The notes beneath the pieces were generated by a model, which was given only the letters and a program-made list of their open reading frames with translations, ran no database searches and had not been told where the DNA came from. A DNA stretch of 22,125 bases from Cellvibrionales bacterium (GTDB lineage Bacteria; Pseudomonadota; Gammaproteobacteria; Pseudomonadales; UBA7434). The stretch spans positions 1-22,125 of the forward strand of contig JABIQF010000043.1 in assembly GCA_018668095.1 (NCBI GenBank), read 5' to 3'. Below, one piece after another: positions 15,292 through 22,125 of the stretch; position 1 is the stretch's first letter, and every line of letters starts with the position of its first letter. The position numbers and the translations under genes are program-made.

Positions 15292-15830
15292 GACTGCCTC
15301 ACAGAGATCAATGTGAAAAACTCAGACTTGGTATCTAAATGCTTCATAGAAACCGATAGCGTCTGCTGATAATATTCACCGCAACCACTAATTAAGCCTT
15401 TTGCTAAATGAGCAAAAGGCCGACAAGACCGGTATTCCATAACAATTTCTTGGCTATTAATGTTTTGAATTTTAAACGAAGGAAGCTCAGCATCGGGATA
15501 AAGCTTGATAACTTCTTTATGAATAATGTTTTCAAGCGAACAGAGTAAATCGATAGCACCATCAAACTTCAGCGACATCGACTCCATTTGGGCAGCCAGC
15601 TTGGGAAATAAAAATTGGCCATAGGCCTCTAACAAATCAGCAGCAGGCGTACCCGTTAATTTCTGCAGTTGACCCACAAGCGTAAGTACCTCTTCATGAT
15701 CATAGGTACCCACGGCGGTATAGGCACCACCAGAAGGTAGATCACAACCATCCAACAAAGCAGCAGCAATGCTGTAGCCAAAGGTTGTTTCGACCAGCTC
15801 TATAAATTCAGTAAATATGATTCCTTTCAT
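15288..15830 (-). CDS. H-NOX (heme nitric-oxide/oxygen binding) sensor protein
   Basis: This 180-residue protein fits stand-alone bacterial H-NOX domains: MKGIIFTEF start, FGYS near 17-20, proximal heme-ligand His H104 (IIHKEVIKLYP), and the heme-propionate motif Y-x-S-x-R (Y133, S135, R137 in YRSCRP). The protein would bind heme and sense NO, and in facultative aerobes typically excludes oxygen; I cannot determine distal-pocket ligand selectivity from reading alone. The start is ATG with a strong GGAGGA site. It is the first gene of a two-gene operon, and its stop overlaps the start of the GGDEF-EAL gene. This coupling is typical of NO-controlled cyclic-di-GMP pathways in marine gammaproteobacteria, affecting biofilm or motility. 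It is probably cytosolic. Confidence 0.95.
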   Translation of the reverse strand: MKGIIFTEFIELVETTFGYSIAAALLDGCDLPSGGAYTAVGTYDHEEVLTLVGQLQKLTGTPAADLLEAYGQFLFPKLAAQMESMSLKFDGAIDLLCSLENIIHKEVIKLYPDAELPSFKIQNINSQEIVMEYRSCRPFAHLAKGLISGCGEYYQQTLSVSMKHLDTKSEFFTLISVRQS

Positions 15831-16343
15831 AAGTAACGTCCTCCGGAATAGTAAGCAATCATTTGTATTTTATCTTTTTTTATTTAAAACCCATTGAATG
15901 ATGACAGAAGAAAAATATTATTTGATATATTTTTAATTCTTATAAATAACTCTAAAATTCGAGCCATATAAATGGCTAGCCAAATTTAAATAAAACAGTA
16001 GTTTTAAGTTTAGACCAACCTTTACAAAAGCGTTAGATTTTTTAAACAAAATTTGATCATTTAAATGATGAGCTCTTCACATGAAAGCTCATCATAACCC
16101 ACCCATATACTAACCTTGTCTTTGCCCTTGCCTTTGTCATTAAGCGTATTTTTTCAGTATTTTACGATTTTTATCTTTTAAAATGAGATACTTATAAGAA
16201 AATATGATCTTTCAGTTATAAGCGCGCCCACATTTGGTGCAAAAACCCAGATTCTATAGATTCAAATTAAACATCAAGCATTTAAGAAGAAAGTCAGACA
16301 TGAACGCCCCCTCATTACCGTTATGAAAGCTTTTCGCTTACCG
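15831..16343. promoter_or_regulatory. AT-rich intergenic region upstream of the H-NOX operon
   Basis: Some 513 bases separate DUF1415 from H-NOX, both on the minus strand, and must hold the H-NOX promoter. Visible structure includes AGCCAT/ATGGCT (15962-15977, ATAA loop), a perfect 14-bp palindrome at 16056-16069, a 10-bp hairpin at 16065-16095, and TTTGCC-rich repeats near 16120-16137. I found no good NsrR, NorR or FNR/DNR-type box by eye. The region is more AT-rich than its surroundings. No gene longer than a 15-codon frame looks plausible. Confidence 0.5.
16056..16095. promoter_or_regulatory. Overlapping palindrome and hairpin, candidate operator or attenuator
   Basis: ATCATTTAAATGAT (16056-16069) is a perfect 14-bp palindrome. 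Its last five bases are also the start of ATGATGAGCT (16065-16074), which pairs perfectly with AGCTCATCAT (16086-16095) across an 11-base loop. The two structures cannot form together. No clean U-tract follows the larger stem on either strand, so a classical terminator is doubtful. Confidence 0.45.
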
Positions 16344-16973
16344 TCAAAATAAGAAAGAGAACAAGCGCTTCTGCTGCTCGTTGCTCAAACCCTGCATTCG
16401 GATGATATTCCTTAATGGGATTTCATCAACATCAGGGTAGGCACTAATGGCCTGCTCTAAACTGTCTTCACGAAGAATATGCACCACCGGAAACGGCGCA
16501 GCATTGGTTAAATTCTCTAGATCTGCCGATTCAGTGCCGGCAAACTGATATCGAGGATGAAAACTCGCCAACTGATAAACACCTTCCCAGCCACTCTCAA
16601 TCAGTAGATTATTGGCAATCGCTAAAAAATCATTAAAATCATAAAAGTCCTGCATTATTTTGGGCAATACCAATAATGTTGTTTCTAATTGCTCAACTGA
16701 CATATTATCAAGACGTTGACACTCAGACTGTATCGCCTCTAATGCTGTTAACTCATCTTCAGCATGACTAACAAAAACTCGGTGGCGCGCTTCTCGAATA
16801 GGCTTTAAAGCAAAAGGACAAAGCTGCAGACCAATAACAACGTCTTCAAGCCAAGCATTGATTTTTTCTTCTACGTTTTTAGTCACATCATCACCTTTAA
16901 AATCATTAACGGCCTCAATTCCTTTATTAGCCATAGTCGCTATTGTACGCCAGCTCAACGCAAAAATAGCCAT
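16344..16973 (-). CDS. DUF1415 family protein of unknown function
   Basis: This protein has up to 209 residues. It matches the DUF1415 pattern: WLEDVVIGLQLCPFA (about 41-55), conserved Arg/His nearby (REARHRVFV), FHPRYQFAG (138-146), and the C-terminal segment PFPVVHILRED-IPLRNIIRMQG. No function is known to me for the family. The conserved C52, the HPRYQFAG block and the final arginines suggest an enzyme or nucleotide-binding role, which is only a guess. Neither ATG 16973 nor ATG 16934 (MANKGIEAV) has a good ribosome site. The shorter start is plausible because the first 13 residues lie outside the conserved part. It is divergent from mnmC, 162 bases apart, and not clearly linked in function to its neighbours. 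Confidence 0.85.
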   Translation of the reverse strand: MAIFALSWRTIATMANKGIEAVNDFKGDDVTKNVEEKINAWLEDVVIGLQLCPFALKPIREARHRVFVSHAEDELTALEAIQSECQRLDNMSVEQLETTLLVLPKIMQDFYDFNDFLAIANNLLIESGWEGVYQLASFHPRYQFAGTESADLENLTNAAPFPVVHILREDSLEQAISAYPDVDEIPLRNIIRMQGLSNEQQKRLFSFLF

Positions 16974-17135
16974 TATGGGACGTTGATTATCAATAACATT
17001 ACGTATTCCTGTATGACATTAACCATGGCCACAGGTATCATGCAGATATTCACTCGGCGTTGATAATGCAACACAGCCAAGCCAAACAGTCACCCTATTA
17101 GCAATTAATCCGTTTTATCGATGATGCCCTATTAA

Positions 17136-19337
17136 ATGAGCCAGACCAGCCACAACCAAGCGATTTGCTGCACCAGTAGCGAACAATTAATTATCGATGA
17201 TAATGGCGGTCTTCGCTCATCTCGCTTTGAGGATATCTATTACACGGCAGGGCAAGGCGCCGAAGAGTGTGAACATGTTTTTCTGCAAGGCAATAATCTC
17301 CAACAACGCTGGCAAGACAGATTTACTACTGGCGATGGCGACGATGCAAATACCAGCATTCAAAATAAAATAAGTTCGACTAATGATACCTTTGTTATTG
17401 CAGAAACCGGATTTGGCACAGGGCTTAATTTTCTTGCCTGCTGGGATTTATGGCGTAAAGTCCATAGCAAGCAAGACAGCAATCAAGCACCCAAAACACT
17501 TTACTTTTATACTACCGAACTCTACCCATTAACCCGTGCGGCACTCGAAAAAAGTATTGCTCATTACAACCCCTACCCGACACTTGCGAAGGTCTTATTA
17601 AGTCAATATCCCGACCCTATTGGCGGCGAGTATTTACTCAGCTTTGATAGTGACACTCGCCACCCCGTTAAACTGATTGTTTTATTGGGTGATGCGACGG
17701 AGTGTTTGAGTCGTCTGGAATATTATCCAGCAGATCATACGATTCAAAACGACAATTCAACGGGCAGCAAGCTTATCGTTGATGCCTGGCTATTAGATGG
17801 TTATGCTCCAGCCAAAAATCCTATTATGTGGCAAGATGCCCTATTCACTTTAATTGCACGGCACAGTGCAGACGGCACCACTGTCGCTTCTTTTTCAGTG
17901 GCGCGGCAAGTTTGTGATCAGCTTAGAGCAAACAGTTTTGTAGTAAAAAAAACCAAAGGCTTTAAACGTAAGCGCGATATGTTAATGGCGCATTTTGATA
18001 GCCAACTCATAACTGAAAAAACCGATCCTATTGCAAATAACCGCAAGCGCTCGCGCAAAAACTTCAGTTTATCACCTTGCTACTATCGCTATTCTTCTTT
18101 AGCGTTATTCACTGATAAGCCACGAAGCGCCCTCGTCATTGGCGCTGGTATAGCCGGCTGTACTATTGCATATAAGCTAGCGCAACGTGGCTGGCAAGTA
18201 TCATTAATCGATGCCGAAAAAACAGTGGCTGGCGCTGCATCAGGCAACGCTCGCGCGGTTCTCTATGCGCGCACAGCACAGCAACGATCTCACCTTGCCG
18301 ATTTTCATGAAGCGGCTTTTCACTATGCCACGCGCTTTTATAAAACCGTTACTGCTAGCAATCTAACGCATGGCCTTAATGGCATGTTAAAGCTTGATGA
18401 ACAATTAAGTGATGAGATGCTTGCACTCAATCCTGAGGCTTACTCACGGCAAAACATTAATGCAGAGCAAGCCACTGAGCTCAGCGGTATTGCCACCCAC
18501 CACAATGGCATACACTACCCTGAATCTGGCTGGATAGATCCTTTAGCGATTTGCCAAGCGTTAACCGACCATCCCAATATTCGTTTTTATGGTGAAACAA
18601 CAATAACCTCGTTGCAACACCATGAATCGAGCTGGACTGCTGAATGTAATAGCGGTATGACTACGAACAATAACCATAGCAACAATAGGTCAGCTGATAT
18701 TGCTATTATTGCTACCGGCCAACTCAGTCATCAATTTGAGAAAACAGCTTGGCTGCCGCTAAGATCGATGCGCGGACAAACCACAACATTGCCAGCGACA
18801 TCGGCCAGCAGCGCGTTAAAAATGGCCGTTTGCCAACGCGGCTATATAACACCTGCAGATAATGGCAGCCATTCTATTGGCGCTACTTATGCCATTAAAG
18901 ATGACAACACCACCGTCTTAGATACTGATCACCAAATCAATATCGACAATGTACTTATTATGCTTAGCGAGCATTCGCCTTGGCAGCAAACATTAGAAAA
19001 ACAGCGCGTCGATAATTTAGAAGGCCGTGTTGGCTTTCGCTGCGTAGCACCCGACTACTTACCTATTGTTGGGCCAATACCTGCAGCAGAAAAATTCAGA
19101 CAGCAATTTGCTTGCTTAAAAAAGGACGCCAAACAAACGCCATCTCAACTCGCCATACTGGAAGACGGACTTTATGTCAGCACCGGCTATGGCTCACATG
19201 GCTATACTACCGCACCCCTAGCCTCCGAAATTTTATTGGCGCAAATTGAAGGCAGCCCTATGCCTATAGGTGATAAACTGCGACAAAGTATTGCCCCTGC
19301 ACGCTTTTTAGTGCGTCAATTAATTCGCGGCACATAA
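17136..19337 (+). CDS. mnmC: Bifunctional tRNA 5-methylaminomethyl-2-thiouridine biosynthesis protein MnmC
   Basis: MnmC performs the last two steps in making mnm5s2U at position 34 of certain tRNAs. The FAD-dependent C-terminal half removes the carboxymethyl group (cmnm5 to nm5), and the SAM-dependent N-terminal half methylates nm5 to mnm5. The 733 residues carry the methyltransferase (about 1-290) with the SAM motif AETGFGTGLNFLACW (89-103) and LLDGYAPAKNPIMW (219-232). The oxidoreductase half (about 330-733) has the FAD loop VIGAGIAG (334-341) and GAASGNARAVLYAR (366-379). Length is a little above the E. coli protein, partly from polar inserts near 65-82 and 111-119. The start is ATG; the upstream site is weak. 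Its stop is four bases before the cyclotransferase ATG, so they are probably cotranscribed. Confidence 0.97.
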   Translation: MSQTSHNQAICCTSSEQLIIDDNGGLRSSRFEDIYYTAGQGAEECEHVFLQGNNLQQRWQDRFTTGDGDDANTSIQNKISSTNDTFVIAETGFGTGLNFLACWDLWRKVHSKQDSNQAPKTLYFYTTELYPLTRAALEKSIAHYNPYPTLAKVLLSQYPDPIGGEYLLSFDSDTRHPVKLIVLLGDATECLSRLEYYPADHTIQNDNSTGSKLIVDAWLLDGYAPAKNPIMWQDALFTLIARHSADGTTVASFSVARQVCDQLRANSFVVKKTKGFKRKRDMLMAHFDSQLITEKTDPIANNRKRSRKNFSLSPCYYRYSSLALFTDKPRSALVIGAGIAGCTIAYKLAQRGWQVSLIDAEKTVAGAASGNARAVLYARTAQQRSHLADFHEAAFHYATRFYKTVTASNLTHGLNGMLKLDEQLSDEMLALNPEAYSRQNINAEQATELSGIATHHNGIHYPESGWIDPLAICQALTDHPNIRFYGETTITSLQHHESSWTAECNSGMTTNNNHSNNRSADIAIIATGQLSHQFEKTAWLPLRSMRGQTTTLPATSASSALKMAVCQRGYITPADNGSHSIGATYAIKDDNTTVLDTDHQINIDNVLIMLSEHSPWQQTLEKQRVDNLEGRVGFRCVAPDYLPIVGPIPAAEKFRQQFACLKKDAKQTPSQLAILEDGLYVSTGYGSHGYTTAPLASEILLAQIEGSPMPIGDKLRQSIAPARFLVRQLIRGT

Positions 19338-19341
19338 GCCT

Positions 19342-20187
19342 ATGAATCTTTCGACATTACCTATCTATTGTTTACTAACGCTCTTCATTGTCTGTGGACA
19401 ATCCTCTTCTTATGCAGCAGAGAATAATGCCTCATCGATTGACTGCAATAAAGCGAACACCGCCGCGGCTAAATCTGCACCGATAAATTGGCATGTTAAA
19501 GTTCACAACACTTACCCACATCGCAGCAATGCGTTTACCCAAGGACTTATTTACCACCAAGAAAAACTCTTTGAATCTACCGGGCATTATGGCCAATCAA
19601 GTATTAGCCAAATACATATCAACACCGGTGAGGTGATTCAACACCGAGCACTCGATAAAACCGTGTTTGGCGAAGGGATAACCATTTGGAATAATGAGTT
19701 AATTCAGCTGACATGGAAATCAGGACAGGTTTACCGCTACTCACTGTCTGATTTCTCGCTACAGAAAACACAAAATATCCAAGGTGAAGGCTGGGGCATG
19801 ACGCATAATGGTCAGTCTTTAATTACCAGTAATGGCTCTGCGCAGTTGAGCTTTCGTGACCCACAATCACTGGCAAAGCAATCAACGCTTAATGTCAGCT
19901 ATCTTGGTCGCCCTTTAAAAAACCTCAATGAACTTGAATGGGTTAATGGTTGCATTTTAGCCAATATCTGGCAAAGCCAGTATATTGCCATTATCGAGCC
20001 ATCAAACGGCCAGACCACTGGCCTTATCGACCTGCAACGCATTATTGCGCATGAGCAAAAAACCGGCACTAGTGAGGTCGCTAATGGCATTGCCTGGCAT
20101 GCTGAGAACCAGCGGCTCTTAATTACAGGTAAATACTGGCAGCGTATCTATGAGATAGAACTTATTCAAAAACCAGCCTCCAAGTAA
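19342..20187 (+). CDS. Secreted glutaminyl-peptide cyclotransferase (plant/bacterial type)
   Basis: This enzyme cyclises N-terminal glutamine of peptides to pyroglutamate, releasing ammonia. It is a five-bladed beta-propeller of the glutamine cyclotransferase family (plant-type QC). The 281 residues begin with a hydrophobic signal peptide (about 1-25, ending SSSYAA), so it probably acts in the periplasm. Family blocks in order are YPHRSNAFTQGLIY (58-71), LFESTGHYGQSS (76-87), FGEGIT, QLTWKSG, EGWGMT, LNELEWVNG, NGIAWH and LLITGKYW. It lies four bases after mnmC. The link between tRNA modification and peptide cyclisation appears to be only cotranscription. Single cysteines occur in the mature part (Cys35 and one near 205). 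Confidence 0.92.
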   Translation: MNLSTLPIYCLLTLFIVCGQSSSYAAENNASSIDCNKANTAAAKSAPINWHVKVHNTYPHRSNAFTQGLIYHQEKLFESTGHYGQSSISQIHINTGEVIQHRALDKTVFGEGITIWNNELIQLTWKSGQVYRYSLSDFSLQKTQNIQGEGWGMTHNGQSLITSNGSAQLSFRDPQSLAKQSTLNVSYLGRPLKNLNELEWVNGCILANIWQSQYIAIIEPSNGQTTGLIDLQRIIAHEQKTGTSEVANGIAWHAENQRLLITGKYWQRIYEIELIQKPASK

Positions 20188-20209
20188 GCGTTAAACGGAT
20201 ACCCGCCCT

Positions 20210-20237
20210 TTGGAGTAGCTGAAAAAAACGCTATACT
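20210..20237 (+). promoter_or_regulatory. Candidate sigma-70 promoter upstream of the yjdM-like gene
   Basis: TTGGAG (20210-20215) lies 16 bases before TATACT (20232-20237), a 5-of-6 match to the -10 consensus. Transcription would start near 20244, about 100 bases before the ATG at 20345. The -35 is weak. The 157-base gap after the cyclotransferase supports an independent transcript. Confidence 0.5.
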
Positions 20238-20344
20238 GGCATATTGAACTGATAACACCTCACTGATCTTATAAGCGCAATAACGACTTATTCTATCAAC
20301 ATGGCAACACAACTCAGAACAACACAAGAAGAAACACTGACTTT

Positions 20345-20686
20345 ATGAGCGAGCTTCCTCCCTGCCCTAAATGCGAATCACCTTATAGCTACGCCGATAG
20401 AGATTTATTGATCTGTCCAGAGTGCGGGTATGAATGGTCAGCCGATAGCAATGCTAACGACGCTGAAGAGACACTTCAAATTAAAGATGCTAATGGCAAT
20501 CCATTAGTCGATGGTGATTCAGTCACCGTCATTAAAGACCTCAAAGTCAAAGGTACGTCGCTGGTTGTTAAAGTGGGCACTAAAGTTAAAAATATACGCC
20601 TTGTTGATAGCGACCATGATATTGATTGCAAAATTGATGGCATTGGCCCAATGAAATTAAAATCAGAATTTGTCAAAAAAGCTTAA
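20345..20686 (+). CDS. yjdM: YjdM/PhnA-type zinc-ribbon protein
   Basis: This 113-residue protein has an N-terminal zinc ribbon with C7/C10 and C24/C27 (PPCPKCES and ICPECGYEW). It is followed by a compact beta-rich C-terminal domain with [27 protein letters not shown] and [10 protein letters not shown] segments typical of the YjdM (formerly PhnA) family. The old name links it to alkylphosphonate use, but it is not a phosphonate hydrolase and its role is unclear. It starts at ATG 20345 with a weak AAGAAG region upstream and its own likely promoter. It precedes the M16C protease by 45 bases. Confidence 0.92.
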   Translation: MSELPPCPKCESPYSYADRDLLICPECGYEWSADSNANDAEETLQIKDANGNPLVDGDSVTVIKDLKVKGTSLVVKVGTKVKNIRLVDSDHDIDCKIDGIGPMKLKSEFVKKA

Positions 20687-20731
20687 CGCTAAAACCCTTA
20701 CTTCTCATTCACGGAAAAGAATCACACACTT

Positions 20732-22125
20732 ATGAACGCAGACGTATCCGCTTTTAATTTAGTTAAAACCACGACCATTGAATCACTGAACATTCAGTAT
20801 GAAGAATATGAGCATCTCACCACCGGTGCACGACATATTCATTTGGCGTCAGACAACAATGAAAACGTGTTTATGGTTGCGCTGCGAACAGTGCCTACCG
20901 ACTCTACCGGTGTAGCGCATATTCTTGAACACACTAGCCTATGTGGCAGTAAACGCTTTCCGGTACGCGACCCATTTTTTATGATGATTCGCCGCTCACT
21001 CAATACCTTTATGAATGCCTTTACCAGTTCAGACTGGACAGCGTATCCATTTGCTAGCCAAAACAAGAAAGACTTTAACAACTTGTTAGAAGTCTATTTA
21101 GATGCCGTATTTTTTGCTCGCCTTGACCCTCTCGATTTTTCGCAAGAAGGCCATCGTTTAGAGTTTGAAGAACCAAACAATCCAGACAGCGACTTAGTTT
21201 ATAAAGGCGTCGTATTTAATGAAATGAAAGGCGCAATGAGCTCCATCTCTTCGCAGCTTTGGCAGGCCGTTGGCGAATCATTATTTCCTGACACCACTTA
21301 TGGCGTTAATAGCGGTGGCGAACCAGAAAACATTACCGATTTAAGCTATGAGCAATTACAAGCATTTTATCAAACGCATTATCACCCTGATAACGCCACC
21401 TTTGTTACCTTTGGCGATATTAGCGCTAAAGAACATCAGTTTAAAATTCAAGAATTCGCGCTTAGACACTTTGCCCCGCTAAACAAACGCATCGAAGTAC
21501 CGCTACAAGATAAATTTGATAATGCCATTCGAGTTACAAAACAATTTCCAATTTCAGAAGAAGAAGCCAAAGGCGATAAAACCCATTTAGTGATGGCTTG
21601 GGTGCTCGGTAATATCCGTGATCCTCTTGAGCTTATGTCTACGCATTTACTCTCAGCGGTATTATTTGAAAATAGCGCATCACCGCTGCAACAAGCATTA
21701 GAAACTACCGACTTAGGCGCAGCACCATCGCCTCTTTGCGGCATGGATGATTCCGGCTTAGAAATGGTATTTGTCTGCGGCGTTGAAGGCAGCAGTGAAG
21801 ATAAGCTCGAGCAGCTAGAAGCCCTCGTTTTAAATGCACTGCAAGGCGTTGCCGATAACGGCGTCGATACACAGCGCATGACAGCATTACTCGATCAGTT
21901 AGAACTCCAACAACGAGAAGTCGGTGGTGGTGGCTATCCTTATGGCTTGCAAATCATGCTTTCTTGCCTGCCCACGGCCATTCATCGTGGTGATGCAGCC
22001 GCCGCATTAAACATTGACCCTATCCTGACTCAGCTACGTGAATCGATTCAAGATCCAAACTTTATTAAATCGTTAGTAAAACGATTACTTATAGACAATC
22101 AACACAGAGTCTCATTAGTCATGAC
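20732..22125 (+). CDS. M16C metalloprotease (PreP/insulinase-like), truncated by the window end
   Basis: The frame is open from ATG 20732 to the last base, giving 464 complete codons. The inverted zinc site HILEH (63-67) has general-base E66, and the third ligand is probably E164 in the segment VVFNEMKGAMS. The CGSKRFPVRDPF block (71-82) and FMNAFTSSDWTAYPFAS (93-109) are typical of presequence-protease (PreP) and bacterial M16C peptidases, which degrade short unstructured peptides inside a closed chamber. The last visible residues (NQHRVSLVM) match the segment after which M16C-associated domains begin. No signal peptide is seen, so it is probably cytosolic. About half of a roughly 970-residue protein should be present. 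The gene follows yjdM by 45 bases. Confidence 0.93.
   Translation, partial: MNADVSAFNLVKTTTIESLNIQYEEYEHLTTGARHIHLASDNNENVFMVALRTVPTDSTGVAHILEHTSLCGSKRFPVRDPFFMMIRRSLNTFMNAFTSSDWTAYPFASQNKKDFNNLLEVYLDAVFFARLDPLDFSQEGHRLEFEEPNNPDSDLVYKGVVFNEMKGAMSSISSQLWQAVGESLFPDTTYGVNSGGEPENITDLSYEQLQAFYQTHYHPDNATFVTFGDISAKEHQFKIQEFALRHFAPLNKRIEVPLQDKFDNAIRVTKQFPISEEEAKGDKTHLVMAWVLGNIRDPLELMSTHLLSAVLFENSASPLQQALETTDLGAAPSPLCGMDDSGLEMVFVCGVEGSSEDKLEQLEALVLNALQGVADNGVDTQRMTALLDQLELQQREVGGGGYPYGLQIMLSCLPTAIHRGDAAAALNIDPILTQLRESIQDPNFIKSLVKRLLIDNQHRVSLVM

Noticed and set aside
16254..16301. 15-codon minus-strand frame with a GAGGGGG sequence upstream (after DUF1415)
   Set aside because: Too short to support without conservation or expression data; the G-run may be chance.
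21448..21879. 143-codon minus-strand open frame at the right end
   Set aside because: It lies opposite the M16C protease, whose zinc site and conserved blocks are clear; the antisense product is low-complexity Ser/Cys-rich and unconvincing.

Overview
The window is chromosomal DNA from a gammaproteobacterium. It is moderately AT-rich and dense in housekeeping genes. The proteins (MlaA, an RssB-type response regulator, HrpA, FadD, bifunctional MnmC, an H-NOX/cyclic-di-GMP pair) and the mlaA-rssB adjacency resemble Pseudomonadales and marine Cellvibrionales-like bacteria. The order is inferred from protein style only and is not certain. I see no phage, insertion sequence, CRISPR array, rRNA or tRNA.

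Layout. Bases 1-240 hold no supportable gene, only short 12-bp repeats. From 241 to 12178 every gene is on the minus strand. In transcription order they are fadD, hrpA and an unusual alpha/beta hydrolase (tightly packed), then hvfA-hvfB-hvfC, mlaA and an RssB-like response regulator/phosphatase. At 12699 a MaoC-type hydratase runs on the plus strand, divergent from fadD. It converges on a minus-strand operon of an H-NOX sensor and a PAS-GGDEF-EAL protein, and the two units are separated by a bidirectional terminator. After a 513-bp AT-rich gap comes a DUF1415 gene (minus). Divergent from it are mnmC, a glutaminyl-peptide cyclotransferase, a YjdM/PhnA zinc-ribbon protein and the start of an M16C (PreP-like) metalloprotease cut by the window edge, all on the plus strand.

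The most interesting system is hvfABC (3169-4515). It has a secreted precursor with three pairs of EGKCG motifs, an MNIO/DUF692 enzyme and its DUF2063 partner. In characterised relatives these make a copper-binding oxazolone/thioamide-modified RiPP. Here a near-ideal hairpin terminator lies between the precursor and the enzyme genes, which fits abundant precursor and scarce enzyme. hvfB and hvfC are coupled by an ATGA overlap.

A second signalling unit is the H-NOX gene overlapping a GGDEF-EAL gene by ATGA. This suggests nitric-oxide (or oxygen) control of cyclic-di-GMP. Other oddities are an alpha/beta hydrolase with glycine in place of the nucleophile serine, an HrpA with a Ser/Asn/Asp-rich insert inside the helicase core, an MlaA without a lipobox cysteine, and an RssB homologue with a TTG start and an apparently intact PP2C phosphatase domain.
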